Below, piece by piece: positions 49,267-61,129 of a stretch of 64,000 nt of DNA. How positions within the stretch are numbered: position 1 is the stretch's first letter; each line of letters begins with the position of its first letter. The translations under genes and the position numbers were made by a program. Below the pieces are notes generated by a model. It was not told where the DNA came from. It saw only the letters and a list, made by a program, of their open reading frames with translations, and did not search any database. This DNA comes from Astrocystis sublimbata (Eukaryota; Ascomycota; Sordariomycetes; Xylariales; Xylariaceae): contig JAJNNY010000017.1 of the NCBI GenBank assembly GCA_022453515.1, positions 248,001 through 312,000 on the forward strand, written 5' to 3'.

Positions 49267-50621
49267 GTCTGAGTCGGCAAGAGAAGATTTGGGCAGGGCT
49301 GTTGTTTCGCAAATGATTTAACGTGACGACCTCGTTGCAGGTCAACAATACGAGTGGCTGGGACGGAGCCAAGATGGGTGCAGGCGCTGTAGACCCGTCG
49401 TTTGGGAGGTGGTTTCGCTTCAGTCGCGGATGACTATTGGAACAACACTGGCAGGCAAATGTGACTTGAGAACAGCACGACAATTCCGACTTGATTGGAT
49501 TTCCTTCGGAAATGGAGCGACAATGATACTCTGCGGCGCTTAGTATAAAGCTGATCAATGTTGTAGAAGGCGTAGCATGAGGCGTATGCGTTGGCAAAGT
49601 GATGAAACGAGCGACTGAGAGACTAGCTCAATGAAACGAAACGAAGGCGACAGTCCAACAATTAATTGGCAGCTGCGTGCGCTCTAGAATAACATTAGGA
49701 ACATCGAGTATCCCAAGAAGTGGCAGAGCGAGAGGGTTAGCGAATGGGCCGCCGTCGACGCTGTCGAATACGGGCGGGTGTATAGTCTGGCAATGTAACG
49801 GGCAAAGGAGTTGTGACTGAGCAATGCGGCGTTGGCGAGAGGGCGACCGAAGAGTCGGGAGGCGGGAGGCGGGAGGCGGAAGGGGAGAGCGTGGAGGAGC
49901 GTGGAGAGGAGACGAGGAGGATGATGGTCCGCAGATGGGCTGGCAGGGACAAGGTCAAGACTCCTCCGATGGTGTGCTAGAGCAGGCGAGGCAGGTACTG
50001 CGGTACACAACCTTAGAGCACAGGAGCACAAGAGCCCTGGCCAAAGAGAGCGAGGGACGGGAGCGAGGGAGAATGCAAATAGCGGGTACCGGCTCCCATG
50101 CTCGCTCGAATCAAGGCCTACGAGTACCTAAGGTGAAAGCCAGAGCCGCCCGGGGGGGGGCATTGGGGGAGGGCATTGGCGAGATTGGGGGCTTACCTAG
50201 GTAGGAACGGGCGAGGGCAGGCCACGGTGTGGTACGCTGCAGATTAGGTGGGTACCTATGTACACCACTGCGCAGCACACCTCCAAGCAACACCCAAGCA
50301 TTTCCAGCACCGCTGGCCAGGTACCTGCGCTAACTCTGCGCAGGCATGCTACGGGCTGGCTCCTTGTTGAATGACTTGATTGGCTCGGTGCTGCCAAGCT
50401 GGCATGGCAATTAAAGAGATCTAGTGCCGTGGGAGGAGTCCGCTACGGCCCCTGTCCAATCCCGGCTCCCTTGAGGGGATTCTCTCTAGCCCAGATCTAC
50501 CTGCACACCAAGTCTGTAGCGCAGCATCGGGTGGTTGCTAAGCACCCTAGGTGCCTAGGTAATGGTAAGCATCGCACGATCGCAATATAGTTGATATTTG
50601 ATAACAGGAACGATATTAACC

Positions 50622-50647
50622 GGGGGGGGGGGGGGGGGGGGGGGGGG
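50622..50647 (+). repeat. 26-nt poly-G homopolymer
   Basis: Uninterrupted run of 26 G, the longest homopolymer in the window. Length may be imprecise because of sequencing or assembly slippage. Confidence 0.85.
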
Positions 50648-53600
50648 CTACCTGGATGGATGGATAGCACCTAGGAAACATACGGAGTAAGTGTCCCTTC
50701 TCAAGTGTTGAACTTCCAGTCTTTGTTCCTGCTACCTACCTACCTAGGTAGGTAACCTCGCACCTCGACTGGATTGAGGCACATAATCACCCTGTGAGTG
50801 CTCAGTTTGAGCCACAGCATCGCTGCAGTACACGGTCAGACGTTACAACCATGCCAACGAGAACGATAAAGAACTGCAACATAGACGTTTGGTATGTGGG
50901 CCAGACCAAATGATCTGCGAGCTTATGGCGTTCTGTACCACCTGAACAGGACTCGACAGGCTCAATCAACAACCTCAATGCTACCTACCTACTTAAGTAA
51001 CTTAGCTTATTTAATGGGCTTCATCAGATGAACAACGCCTGGGTACATAGAAGCATTCTGTGGCTTACACACACACCTGTTACAGGACCAGGAACCTGTC
51101 CCCCTGCCACCACCACGCTCACGAGAATGTTAAGCACCCAGCAACTCCTCAAGGAGGAAGCTATGATGTTCTGCTATAATGTTCTGCTATGATGCTGAAG
51201 TCTTGTCAACTTCGTGGCTCCTTACAGGACAAACGGATATCCAGCTTCTTGCCGGGTCAGATCTTCGAAACGTGCAGGGCATCTTCTTTCTTTATATTTA
51301 GTTCTATGTTTCTTGTTTCAGATCATTGTGGTATTCTCACAAAGCTGACGGATTCATTCTTTGAGAGGAGACCCAGCAAATCATAGCAGCAACCCACTGT
51401 AGTGGAACTAACACTTTAGATGTATGACATGGGGAATCCCGCACTGGATGCAAATTGATGTTTTTTGTATTTATGCATATGCTTCATACAGATGGGAGTC
51501 AGTGTTGTTGACAATCCGTTCCCGGAGCCCAAAGGTCAAATCCTCTGAGTGGTATTTAAGTACATACTTAGGTAATGTAATTTTGTACCTGCACGTACGT
51601 AGGCTGACTGGCTGGCTGGCGGGAGGGAGCAACACCGTTGTTTCAGGCTTGACTCGGCAAGATACAGTATGCCCACGCATCCATGGCTGGCATATGCTCT
51701 GGCTGGCAAACCCGAGCTGATCTGATCACTCGCTTGAGCTGCTTGAGCAGGCGTTGCTGTTGCCAAATCCTTGTGCTACAATAGACTTTGCGAGCGATTG
51801 AATTGAACTGCCAATTCTTTGGTGCCTCATGTGACGTTGTGAGATTGAGGCGAGTACAAATTGTACCTACATGTGTTAAGAAGATTATGCCCTCCGTGTA
51901 AGCTCATCCCCTCCCAAGGCCGCCTCGCGTACTCAGCACATCATGGAGAAAGAGCAATACAGATGCAGAGTGTAACCAATCACATAGACAGAACTAGACA
52001 ACGTTGGTGCGGATGTTGCTATTGATTTTCCAAGCTGCAAATCGTCAGCCAGAATTTGGCGTTGGGAAGCACCACATGTCTAGGTAACAACGATCACCAT
52101 AGGCGGCGCTGAAACTTCATCCTGATGGTTCGTTTTTATTCACCTAGGAACTTTGGGTACCTAAGGCGCCTAATCAACCTCATGTACCATACATAGCTGC
52201 ATATATGTAGGGAAATGGTCCCGCGCTGCGGCCGTCAGTTATGATGGAATGATTACATGCGTTGATTCAACGTCGAGTGGCATCAATGGCTGCAAGAGAG
52301 CAAACCTGTTTTTCTGTGTCTCTTCAGATGCATATGTAGGCCAACTGGCAATATGAGGGATGACGGTTGGGCTAGCCTGGCCTCTAAATCTCAGTGCATA
52401 CGAGTACTTTACACGACTCAATTTATGCCGCCGGTGCAAAATTTGGCTGTACACCGCATCCTCTTTGCTCTGTTATTGCCTAGACACCGGTCTTGTAGAT
52501 GAATTTGGCACTGTCATACGACTTACGAGGGATGTCACGAAGGGTTCATACATTTCTATACCACTCAAGAGTCTGAGATTGAAACTTATCAAACCGAATT
52601 GCATGAATGGATGAATCCTAGAGGTAACCTTGGTACATGTAGCAATGCACACACAGCCAGTATCATGAACTTACGGGGCACCGGCCTACAGCTCGACTCT
52701 CTTTTAGGCAACGGAGCTGAGAGAGAAGACCCCTTTTCCTTACCCCAGGGTTCTATCCAGGGGCTTAGCTATCCAGGTACTGCACTAGTGTACGAGCTTT
52801 CTTGGCTTAGATTGCTATTTTTATCCTCGGCGCAGCAATACGACTCAGGAGGCACCGTAAGTACGTGTACTAACATCTTGCCCTCGCCATCGTCTCTCGC
52901 ATCAAGCCTACGATGGTTGAGATCTCTCACCTCTGATCTAGGGAATATCCATCAAGAACATATACCGTCTGTTGTTCAATAGGTGGAAGCATTTTGACTC
53001 AGGCTGGTTGGTGGTGGTAACTGGCCACTTGAAATTGTAATTAGAGGTAAATGGACACAGGCGGGACAGGATAAGGATACAAAGACGTACATGTAGCTAG
53101 CAGCAATTGGACATGGGGCGGTTCGTTTCAAATTCACCAATTCAACAAAAGAGTCCATCCACACACATTCAGCTAGCCTAGAGTTCAGCATAAGGAACGA
53201 GTCAACCTGGGATTCTTTGTGTGTCGTTCAGGTGCATCTTGAAGCTAGACGATATTCAATAAATCGATATTTAGCAGGCCTAACCTAACATGTAGCGCAG
53301 GTCTTTCTAGTGAATCGTTCTCAGCCACCACATAGCAATCTACAAAGTAGCCTATTTACGACAAAATTTGGGAGGTGACGGCTTCGAGGCGGCAGATACG
53401 ACGATTCCTGCTTGAACATCATGATGATATACCCGGCGTCGGTGAACTACTTACTGGTCGAGACCCCGTCACGTCTTGTCCTGCTCAGCACCGGTAGATT
53501 CGAACTATCTAGAGAGCAGGCCGCGTAGTACAGAAGAAGGCGCAGCACGCAGGTATCCGTGCGACAGCTGACGAATGATTCCAGCGGTTGTTGGTGAGTA

Positions 53601-54584
53601 ACCGCTGTTCCGACACGATGTTAGGTCCCTCCAAGATCATGCTTTCACGAACTACCAATTGAGATGCCGGTGAGCAGGCACTGAAATGCCATACAATGGC
53701 TGAGCGCGACTCTTGAACCTTTTCTTTACTGAGGGAAATCTGCTTCAAGGTGCTTTTAGTCGACGTGTGCTCCGTACGTAGCTAGCACGGGCGCATGGGC
53801 CAGATTGAGCAATAATGCAAGTGCCCACATACCTACCTAAGGTAGATGGCAGGTAAGTATACAGTAAATGTTAACGTTGTAAGTTGAGGAACAGCCCGCT
53901 ATGCCTCGGCAGAGGTTATGGTTCTTGGAAATAAAAAGCCAGAGGGCAGCACATTCCTTATCGAACACTGCTGAAAGCATCAATACTACGCTGTGGCTTC
54001 GACTCCAATCTCTGGTCCAATCTCGAACCTGGGGAACACATCACGAGTGACGTATACGGCAAGGGGAGCAGCAGCTTGGATCGTTGGTACGGCTGCAGGT
54101 TGTGTCAGCGGCCATGGTCGTCGCTCGCCAACTACGCCTAGTGCAGGTCTAGGCTACTTTCTACGTACCTCAGCAGCCACCAGGGTGAGTGCCACCATTG
54201 AAGTACCTTACCGGGAGTAGGTACGTGGAGAAAGAAGCACGCTACTGGAGACTCAGGACTGGGAGGTAGGTGGTAGTCGGCATATCCGTCCAACCACTGG
54301 CCAACCACCCCGGCACCCGACAAGTTATATGTCATGATTCAAGAGCAAAGAATGCGTCAGATTCATGCCAGTCTGTTTGTGCTAACAAGGAGCGGGACTC
54401 GGAACGCACTTACTTACTTACGGCTTTGCTCTTTGAAGCCAGCACGCGAAGCCCGTGACATAATCAGAGCGTGCAAAGTCCATCGTTGAAGTTGCCTGTA
54501 ATTAAAGGAGAAGACGGGAAGTTATCTCCCTGGCATCTGGGCGATGGCAACGCGTCAAGCCCAGGAGGGCGGCGCAGACGGCTT

Positions 54585-54613
54585 CAGGTACGCTCCAGGT
54601 ACGCTCCAGGTAC
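54585..54613 (+). repeat. Tandem CAGGTACGCTC repeat (2.6 copies)
   Basis: Two perfect 11-bp units plus a partial third, about 0.8 kb upstream of the chitin synthase start. Confidence 0.85.
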
Positions 54614-54852
54614 CTCCTCCACTTAGCTGGGCGCAACGTGCCAGCCAGCACCTGTACCTAAGTACCTGGTGGTAGCTATTGAATCAGCTACGCCACCCGG
54701 GATCGCGAATGAGCCCCACAGGGAGCACTCTGGTTGGGCGATCAGACCGGAAGGCCCACATAAAGTAGCGGCCCAGAAGCTATATCCAGTGTGCAGGATC
54801 CAGTGTTCTGCAGGGCGCGGGTACGTACTTCCAGGCATGGATGGGATGGGAC

Positions 54853-54888
54853 CAGAGGCGTGCCCAGAGGCGTGCCCAGAGGCGTGCC
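54853..54888 (+). repeat. Tandem 12-bp repeat CAGAGGCGTGCC x3
   Basis: Three perfect head-to-tail copies about 500 bp upstream of the chitin synthase start codon. Confidence 0.9.
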
Positions 54889-55236
54889 CATCATCCAGCC
54901 TGAAAAATACGAGAGGGCCCAAAAGGCGTCACTGTGCCATGCGCATTCTCCCTATTCTCCTTCTGAAACAATTTACCAACCGCGAAGAGATTTTCCTCTT
55001 GCTTACCTCGCAGCGCTCGCTCTGGTGATCCATCACACCCGACGCTCCTCTACCCTCTCTCTCTCTCCTTTCTGCGTTCTACTCTTGCCCTGCAGTGTCG
55101 TCTCGTCCTCTTTGGCCTGCGGACAGTCCCTTCGCTTTGCACCCCTAAACCCCAAGCCTCCAGCTCTTTGTCCGCCTGTGGGGACCAACATAGATCTTGG
55201 AGCCTCTGCCCCTGGATCCCATCTCATCCGTCCATC

Positions 55237-55260
55237 TAGCATTTTAGCATTTTAGCATTT
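55237..55260 (+). repeat. Tandem TAGCATTT x3
   Basis: Three perfect 8-bp units about 130-150 bp upstream of the chitin synthase ATG, after a CT-rich stretch (about 55047-55080). The position suits a promoter/5'-leader element but no factor is assigned. Confidence 0.85.
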
Positions 55261-55387
55261 TGCACAGTAGTCGCCATCCAGAAAGTGAGCACAGCAAGCT
55301 GTGGCTCTAGTGCTATATCTATTGAGCAGGAACCTGGCCAACTGAGGCAGTTGCGAGTAGCGGCCTGGCAAGCCTTCTGTCGCGACC

Positions 55388-58273
55388 ATGGCGTACAACC
55401 CCCCAGGAAATCAGGGGAACAATGCAGACTACGACGGGCATCGCCTGCAGGACCTGCCCGGCGGCAGCACGGTAAGTGCGGGAGCTGAACCTTATCTCAC
55501 AGTCGACCGCGTGGTCGGGCCCGGCCATGCATAAGGTTGCGTAGCTGACTCCGTCACAGTATCACCTACCTCCCATCGACCATGACGAGGATGAGACGCA
55601 ACGGCACCTGCTTGGACAGACACCCGCCCAGTACGAGCAGGACCGGCTAGGCGCGCACACCCCTCCGGTCCGGCCCGTGTCTGCATACAGCTTGACCGAA
55701 TCTTACGCTTCCAATGCACCTCCCATGACCCAGACCCCGCAGCCCTACGGCAATGAATATGCAGGCGCCGGCACGTACGGCCACCAGCTGGAGGACAACG
55801 GCGGATTCGGCTATGGCACGCCTCGCCCAGCGTCGACTGTCGACTCGGACGAAAGCTGGCTCCGACGTCAGCAGCCCGGCGGCGGCGCGCCTGGCGGACT
55901 GAAGCGTTACGCTACCCGCAAGGTCAAGCTGGTGCAGGGATCCGTTCTCAGTGTGGATTATCCTGTTCCCAGTGCCATCAAGAACGCCGTCCAGCCCAAG
56001 TACCGCGACACCGAAAGCGGCACTGGCGAGTTCGTCAACATGCGCTACACTGCTGCCACCTGCGACCCCAACGATTTCACCCTGAAGAATGGTTACGATC
56101 TGCGTCCTCGCATGTATAACAGACATACTGAACTTCTGATTGCCATCACCTACTACAACGAAGACAAAGTGCTCTTTGCCCGAACGTTGCACGGTGTGAT
56201 GCAGAACATTCGCGATATCGTCAACCTAAAGAAATCCACCTTCTGGAACAAGGGTGGCCCCGCCTGGCAGAAGATCGTCGTCTGCCATGTTTTCGATGGT
56301 ATAGAGAAGGCTGACAAGGCAACCCTGGATGTTCTCGCCACTATTGGTGTCTTCCAGGACGGTATTGTGAAGAAAGAGGTCAACGGCAAGGAAACCGTCG
56401 CGCACATCTTCGAATACACAACTCAGCTATCAGTGACGCCAGATCAACAGCTCATTCGGCCCACTGATGATAGCCCGCAGACATTGCCTCCTGTTCAGAT
56501 GATCTTCTGTCTGAAGCAGAAGAACAGCAAGAAGATCAACTCGCACCGCTGGCTCTTCAATGCTTTTGGCCGTATCCTGAACCCTGAAGTCTGCATTCTC
56601 CTGGATGCTGGTACCAAACCAGGTACAAAGTCTCTTCTAGCACTGTGGGAAGGCTTCTACAACGACAAGGATCTCGGTGGTGCTTGTGGTGAAATTCACG
56701 CCATGTTGGGCAAGGGCGGCAAGAAGCTGCTCAACCCTCTGGTCGCCGTGCAGAACTTCGAGTACAAGATCTCGAACATTCTGGATAAGCCCCTTGAGAG
56801 TTCTTTCGGTTATGTCTCTGTGCTTCCTGGTGCCTTCTCCGCCTACCGCTTCCGGGCGATTATGGGTCGACCTCTGGAGCAGTATTTCCATGGTGATCAT
56901 ACGCTCTCCAAGATTCTGGGCAAGAAAGGTATCGAAGGCATGAACATTTTCAAGAAGAACATGTTTTTGGCCGAAGATCGAATTCTCTGTTTCGAACTTG
57001 TCGCCAAGGCCGGTTCCAAGTGGCATCTCACTTACATCAAGGCAGCCAAGGGTGAGACTGATGTTCCCGAGGGTGCACCGGAATTCATCAGTCAGCGTCG
57101 TAGATGGCTCAACGGTTCCTTCGCCGCCTCGCTGTATTCCTTGATGCATTTCGGCCGGATGTATAAGAGTGGCCACAACATTCTGCGCATGTTCTTCTTC
57201 CATCTCCAACTGATCTACAACATCGCCAACGTCCTGTTCACCTGGTTCAGTTTGGCATCATACTACTTGACTACGACGGTTATCATGGACTTGGTTGGCC
57301 AACCAGACCCAGACTCGGGTAAGCATGGCTGGCCTTTCGGGGACACGGCAACACCCATCATCAACATCATTCTCCAATATCTGTACGTCGCCTTCGTCAT
57401 CCTGCAGTTCATCCTGGCTCTGGGAAACCGTCCCAAGGGTACGAAATGGCAATATATCAGTTCGTTTGGGCTCTTCGGTTTGATCCAGTTTTACATCATC
57501 ATCCTTTCGATCTATTTGGTCGTGACCGCGTTCACGAACCCGGTGAACAAAATCGAGGGGGACGCCGGGGACGCCTTGAAAGGATTGTTTACGTCGAATT
57601 CGGAAGTCGGTATCATCATCGTTGCATTGCTGGCGACCTTTGGTCTGTACTACATTGCGTCCTTCCTGTACCTGGACCCTTGGCACATGTTCCACTCGTT
57701 CCCCGCGTACCTGATCTTCGCGTCTACCTACATCAACATTCTCAACGTCTATGCCTTCAACAACTGGCACGATGTGTCGTGGGGTACCAAGGGCTCGGAT
57801 AAGGCGGAAGCTTTACCTACGGCCCAGGTCATCAAAGACGAAAAAGGTGACGCCGCTATAGAAGAGATCGACAAACCGCAAGAAGATATCGACAGCCAGT
57901 TTGAGCAGACTGTCAAGCGTGCTCTGGCCCCGTTCAAGCCCGAGCCCGAAGACGACAAGCCCGATCTCGAAGACTCGTACAAAGCTTTCCGAACTTCGTT
58001 GGTTATCACTTGGCTGTTCACCAACATTGCACTGATCATCGGCGTAACAAGCGACAGTGTTAAATCGTTCGGTATTGGTGTAAGTACTGCTCGTAGTGAT
58101 AGGAGGCTGAGCGTCAGGAAGCTAACAGTGAACAGGGAGATACGTCGGACAGAACCGCCAGCTACTTCAAGTTCCTTCTCATTGCCACGGCCATTCTATC
58201 GCTTGTCCGTTTTATCGGATGTCTGTGGTTCATCGGTAAGACCGGAATCATGTGCTGTTTTGCGAGGCGGTAG
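55388..58273 (+). CDS. chsB: Chitin synthase, class III (ChsB-like)
   Basis: GT2 membrane glycosyltransferase that polymerises UDP-GlcNAc into chitin at hyphal tips and septa. Exons inferred: 55388-55471, 55560-58079, 58136-58273, giving 913 aa; introns are 88 and 56 bp. The N-tail of about 140 residues is Pro/Tyr/Gly-rich and disordered. The catalytic core has [35 protein letters not shown] (Asp377), LAEDRILC (about 498-504) and the signature QRRRWLNG (540-547). A multi-span C-terminal membrane domain follows. The third exon adds a final TM helix and the tail [12 protein letters not shown]; reading through intron 2 instead gives a false, longer C-terminus. Similarity to A. nidulans ChsB in these blocks places it in class III, a class restricted to filamentous fungi. 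Confidence 0.96.
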
Positions 58274-58937
58274 AGGGAGCCTCGGTTCAACCAGAAGCGG
58301 AGTTCGCTCTGTGCTATGGTTCATGTACAAAAATCAGCGAGCCGCGACTGGACCCGGCGTCATCAGTTTGTGTGTCTTCTCCCTTTTATGTACTGGATAG
58401 ATGGAAGAGAGTGAAGGCTACTTGTGGGCGATATGGACTCTAGATTATTGTAGTCGCAGCATAATGAATACAGGCTGCCTCGGGAGTTTGTCCCACTTTG
58501 CAGTGGGGATGAGATTCTCGATTGTTTTATACCTACTTAGGTAGTCTTTAATACGCCAAAATGGGACGATGATTTTACTTGACATACCTACCTGGATAGC
58601 TGATGCGTGCGATCGAGATTATTACCTCCAATGCTACATGTCGATGTCTAATTGGAGACACAGGGGGGCAGGGAGGTCTTAGGTGCCATGTTAAGTGATT
58701 TAGGGACCTGGCACTGCCTGGTAGACACCTAACTGCTGGTTAGCGGTGGAGGGGTAGTTTAGGTAAGTTCGTAGCATCAACCAACCCCACTACAACCTTG
58801 GAAAACAACAGCTCTATTTATTTCCGCGCCTCTAGACCAACAGGCATTTCTCTACGCAATACACACAGTAGCATAGACCAAGAAGAGCATCGCTTTCCGG
58901 CCCTCGACAGGTTTCCCTAGGCCGAAGACTGCATCGT
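58274..58937. other. Intergenic region between chitin synthase and OTU gene
   Basis: About 660 bp with chitin synthase 3' flank and OTU promoter. TACCTACTTAGGTAG and ACCTACCTGG words lie near 58530-58595. No gene seen. Confidence 0.5.
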
Positions 58938-59984
58938 GTGTGCGTGCCCACCATGGAGACGATGGAAACAATCCAGGCACGCCATCGCAAAGAACAGCGG
59001 GACCTGCAGTCGCGCATCACGAGCAAAAAGAAGAACGCGACTAAGAAGACGCGGAAGGGCGTCAACGACGAATGCGCCAATCTCGAGAAGGACCTCAGAC
59101 ACCGTCAAGAGCAGGAGCTAGCCGCGTTGGAAGGCGGTGATGGAGACGGTCACGAGCCGCAGGCGGAAGCAGAAGAAGGAAAAGAGCCCAACGGTGCTGG
59201 GGCTGGGCAGAACGGGACACGGCAAGATTCAGAGCACACGATACTGGAAGACGTGAATGGTGATGGCATCGTGGGTCGGTTAAAGAAGGTCACGTTCTCC
59301 TCAGATATTCCCGCAGAGCCCGAACCGACCACTCAAATACGGACACCGACACAGGGGCCGGGGCCGGGGCCGGGGCAGGTACAAGATGGGAAGAAGCGCA
59401 ACCGGCAAAAGGAGCGCATGGCTCGCCGCGCCGCCGAGAGGGAAGAGGAGGCAGAGGCGGCCAAGAGAGAGGCGGAGGGCATGACGGACCACCGAGGCCT
59501 GGAGAGGGCGTCGCTGGAGCGCGCGTTCGGCGCCCACGGGCTCGTCGAGCACGAGATAAAACCCGACGGTCATTGCTTGTTCTCGGCCGTCGCGGACCAG
59601 CTTGCGCAGCGGAAGCTTCCCATCTCTCCCTCTGCAGGTGAAGACGGGGGTCAGGTGCCCCCGTATAAAGTCGTGCGGAGGGTCGCTACGAATTACATGG
59701 AGAGCCATCCCGACGACTTCATGCCCTTCCTCGAGGAGCCGCTGGACAGCTATGTTCCGAAGATAAGGGATACGGCCGAGTGGGGTGGTCAGCTAGAACT
59801 ACTTGCCTTGGCCAGTGCATATCAGGTTGAAATCAAGGTCGTGCAGAACGGGCGAACCGAGACGATACAGCCGAGCAGCGGACACGGAGGAGGGGAGGCT
59901 GGGGACCGTACGATTTGGCTTGCGTATTATCGCCATGGGTACAGTCTGGGTGAACATTATAACTCGCTGAGGAAGAAGGGTTGA
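58938..59984 (+). CDS. OTU-domain cysteine deubiquitinase (OTUD6/Otu2-like)
   Basis: Predicted cytosolic deubiquitinase; yeast Otu2 and human OTUD6B associate with ribosomes and act on ubiquitinated 40S proteins. Intronless, 348 aa. The N-terminal half is highly charged and helical (ETIQARHRKEQRDLQSR; later KRNRQKERMARRAAEREEE), as in OTUD6 proteins. It includes a GPGPGPGQ linker from GGGCCG repeats (about 59354-59377). The OTU domain spans about 195-345: catalytic Asp210 and Cys213 in KPDGHCLFSAV and catalytic His340 in YSLGEHYNSL are all present, so it should be active. Start: Met1 at 58938 or Met6 at 58953 (METMETIQARH); the latter matches the family N-terminus better but the first ATG is reported. 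Confidence 0.92.
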   Translation: MCVPTMETMETIQARHRKEQRDLQSRITSKKKNATKKTRKGVNDECANLEKDLRHRQEQELAALEGGDGDGHEPQAEAEEGKEPNGAGAGQNGTRQDSEHTILEDVNGDGIVGRLKKVTFSSDIPAEPEPTTQIRTPTQGPGPGPGQVQDGKKRNRQKERMARRAAEREEEAEAAKREAEGMTDHRGLERASLERAFGAHGLVEHEIKPDGHCLFSAVADQLAQRKLPISPSAGEDGGQVPPYKVVRRVATNYMESHPDDFMPFLEEPLDSYVPKIRDTAEWGGQLELLALASAYQVEIKVVQNGRTETIQPSSGHGGGEAGDRTIWLAYYRHGYSLGEHYNSLRKKG

Positions 59985-61129
59985 TGCGCTTTTTCGTCTT
60001 CTGCGAGGGTTTTCCTTCTCGGAAGACGAGTGTACAGATGCATTTCGTATACTAGAAAGCAGCTCTACGACATGATAGACGCTTGGTCACTTCTGTGCCG
60101 GGAGGACGACTTCATCATAGGTTAGCCGTCGCCGGCTTTCATCGTGGATTGGATGAACCTTCAGCATTCCACCATTCGGCATGTGTCTCTCCTCCTATCA
60201 GCTAGCCCAAGCTCCGTCCTGTTTTATTCGACAATAGATTCTGGAGAGACGTCCCGCACTCTCTGGGGTGGACTCATGAGATATGCACGCGACGGATACG
60301 TCAATAACGCGGCTTTAGAGACTACCTCGAGGCTTGCGTGCACCGCATCAGTTCTATTCATCGGGACACTAAACTGTGAGCGAATCTTGGTATAATTGAG
60401 ACGTAATCCTTGGGCTGATTAATCTTCGAAGACTACCTGGCAGATGATGGTCAATCTCTGCACTGTACTATACTATAAATTATTCGATTAACGTAGCATC
60501 CGTTCCTCGCATATGCAGTTGGGGTATCTTGAAGTTCGGATTTCCAATCGCTCGTGTACTTCGCTAGTCTCACTTAGAGGACGGCAAGGGTTCTTTCTCG
60601 CGCTCACTTCTTCCAAAAGCATGAAGCCTCACAACAGGCAAGCTGCCTCTGCTGTTCGACATTCCTCCGGACAAGATGCGCTGCCAGCTTAGAAGGAAGT
60701 CGGCTCTCCATAGACATGTACACCATGTCGTATCGTTTGCCGCCGCGCCCATGAACCCCCCCGGCTAGCTTATGTGACACTCGACTGCGGGGAGAAGCAA
60801 TGTAACCTTACACGAGGTTTTCTGGGATCAGCAGATATTGGTGGAATTCGGGCCGTAGGCCAATCATGCTAGGTAATCTGTGAGGATAGCCGACGATCTG
60901 ATGGAAATGTCTTTGTAGGGGCGATGGCGCAATTGCCTGTCGGTTTTCATAGTTGGGTGGCGTCATGCAGACTGCCCAGGTGGTATTCCCGTGATAAGGT
61001 TCAACAACACATGGCGGGGCTACATCCTCCTGTCGAGCCTGTGTTTATGATTGAACATCGATCGTTCTCGGGTACCAACGCTGGGTGAAGAAGAAGGCAT
61101 TAATCAGCTCTCCCCTTTCTAAAAACAAC
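59985..61129. other. Intergenic region between OTU gene and OPT transporter
   Basis: About 1.1 kb. Frames at 60144-60395 and 60570-60752 are short and unrecognised. A GGGGCGATGGCGCAATTG stretch at about 60918 resembles a tRNA 5' end but lacks a matching acceptor and T-arm. Confidence 0.5.

Larger units (their letters stand above)
49267..55387. other. Long intergenic, repeat-rich region
   Basis: About 6.1 kb separating OPY2 from chitin synthase. 49.27-50.1 kb is the OPY2 5' flank, G-rich to the right. 50.2-50.8 kb holds TAGGTA words and a 26-G homopolymer. 50.8-54.4 kb has only short frames with no recognisable domain. 54.5-55.39 kb is the chitin-synthase promoter region with several short tandem repeats and pyrimidine-rich tracts. 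A tRNA T-arm-like hairpin occurs near 53480-53520 but does not extend to a full cloverleaf. Confidence 0.55.

Noticed and set aside
55647..57770. Several minus-strand frames of 88-190 codons
   Set aside because: Antisense shadows of the chitin synthase gene.
58080..58400. Chitin synthase C-terminus read through to 58400
   Set aside because: A GT-AG intron at 58080-58135 leads to the conserved last TM helix and CCFARR tail, ending at 58273.
60918..61020. tRNA-like 5' sequence (GGGGCGATGGCGCAATTG)
   Set aside because: No complementary acceptor end and no proper T-arm at a suitable distance, even allowing an intron.
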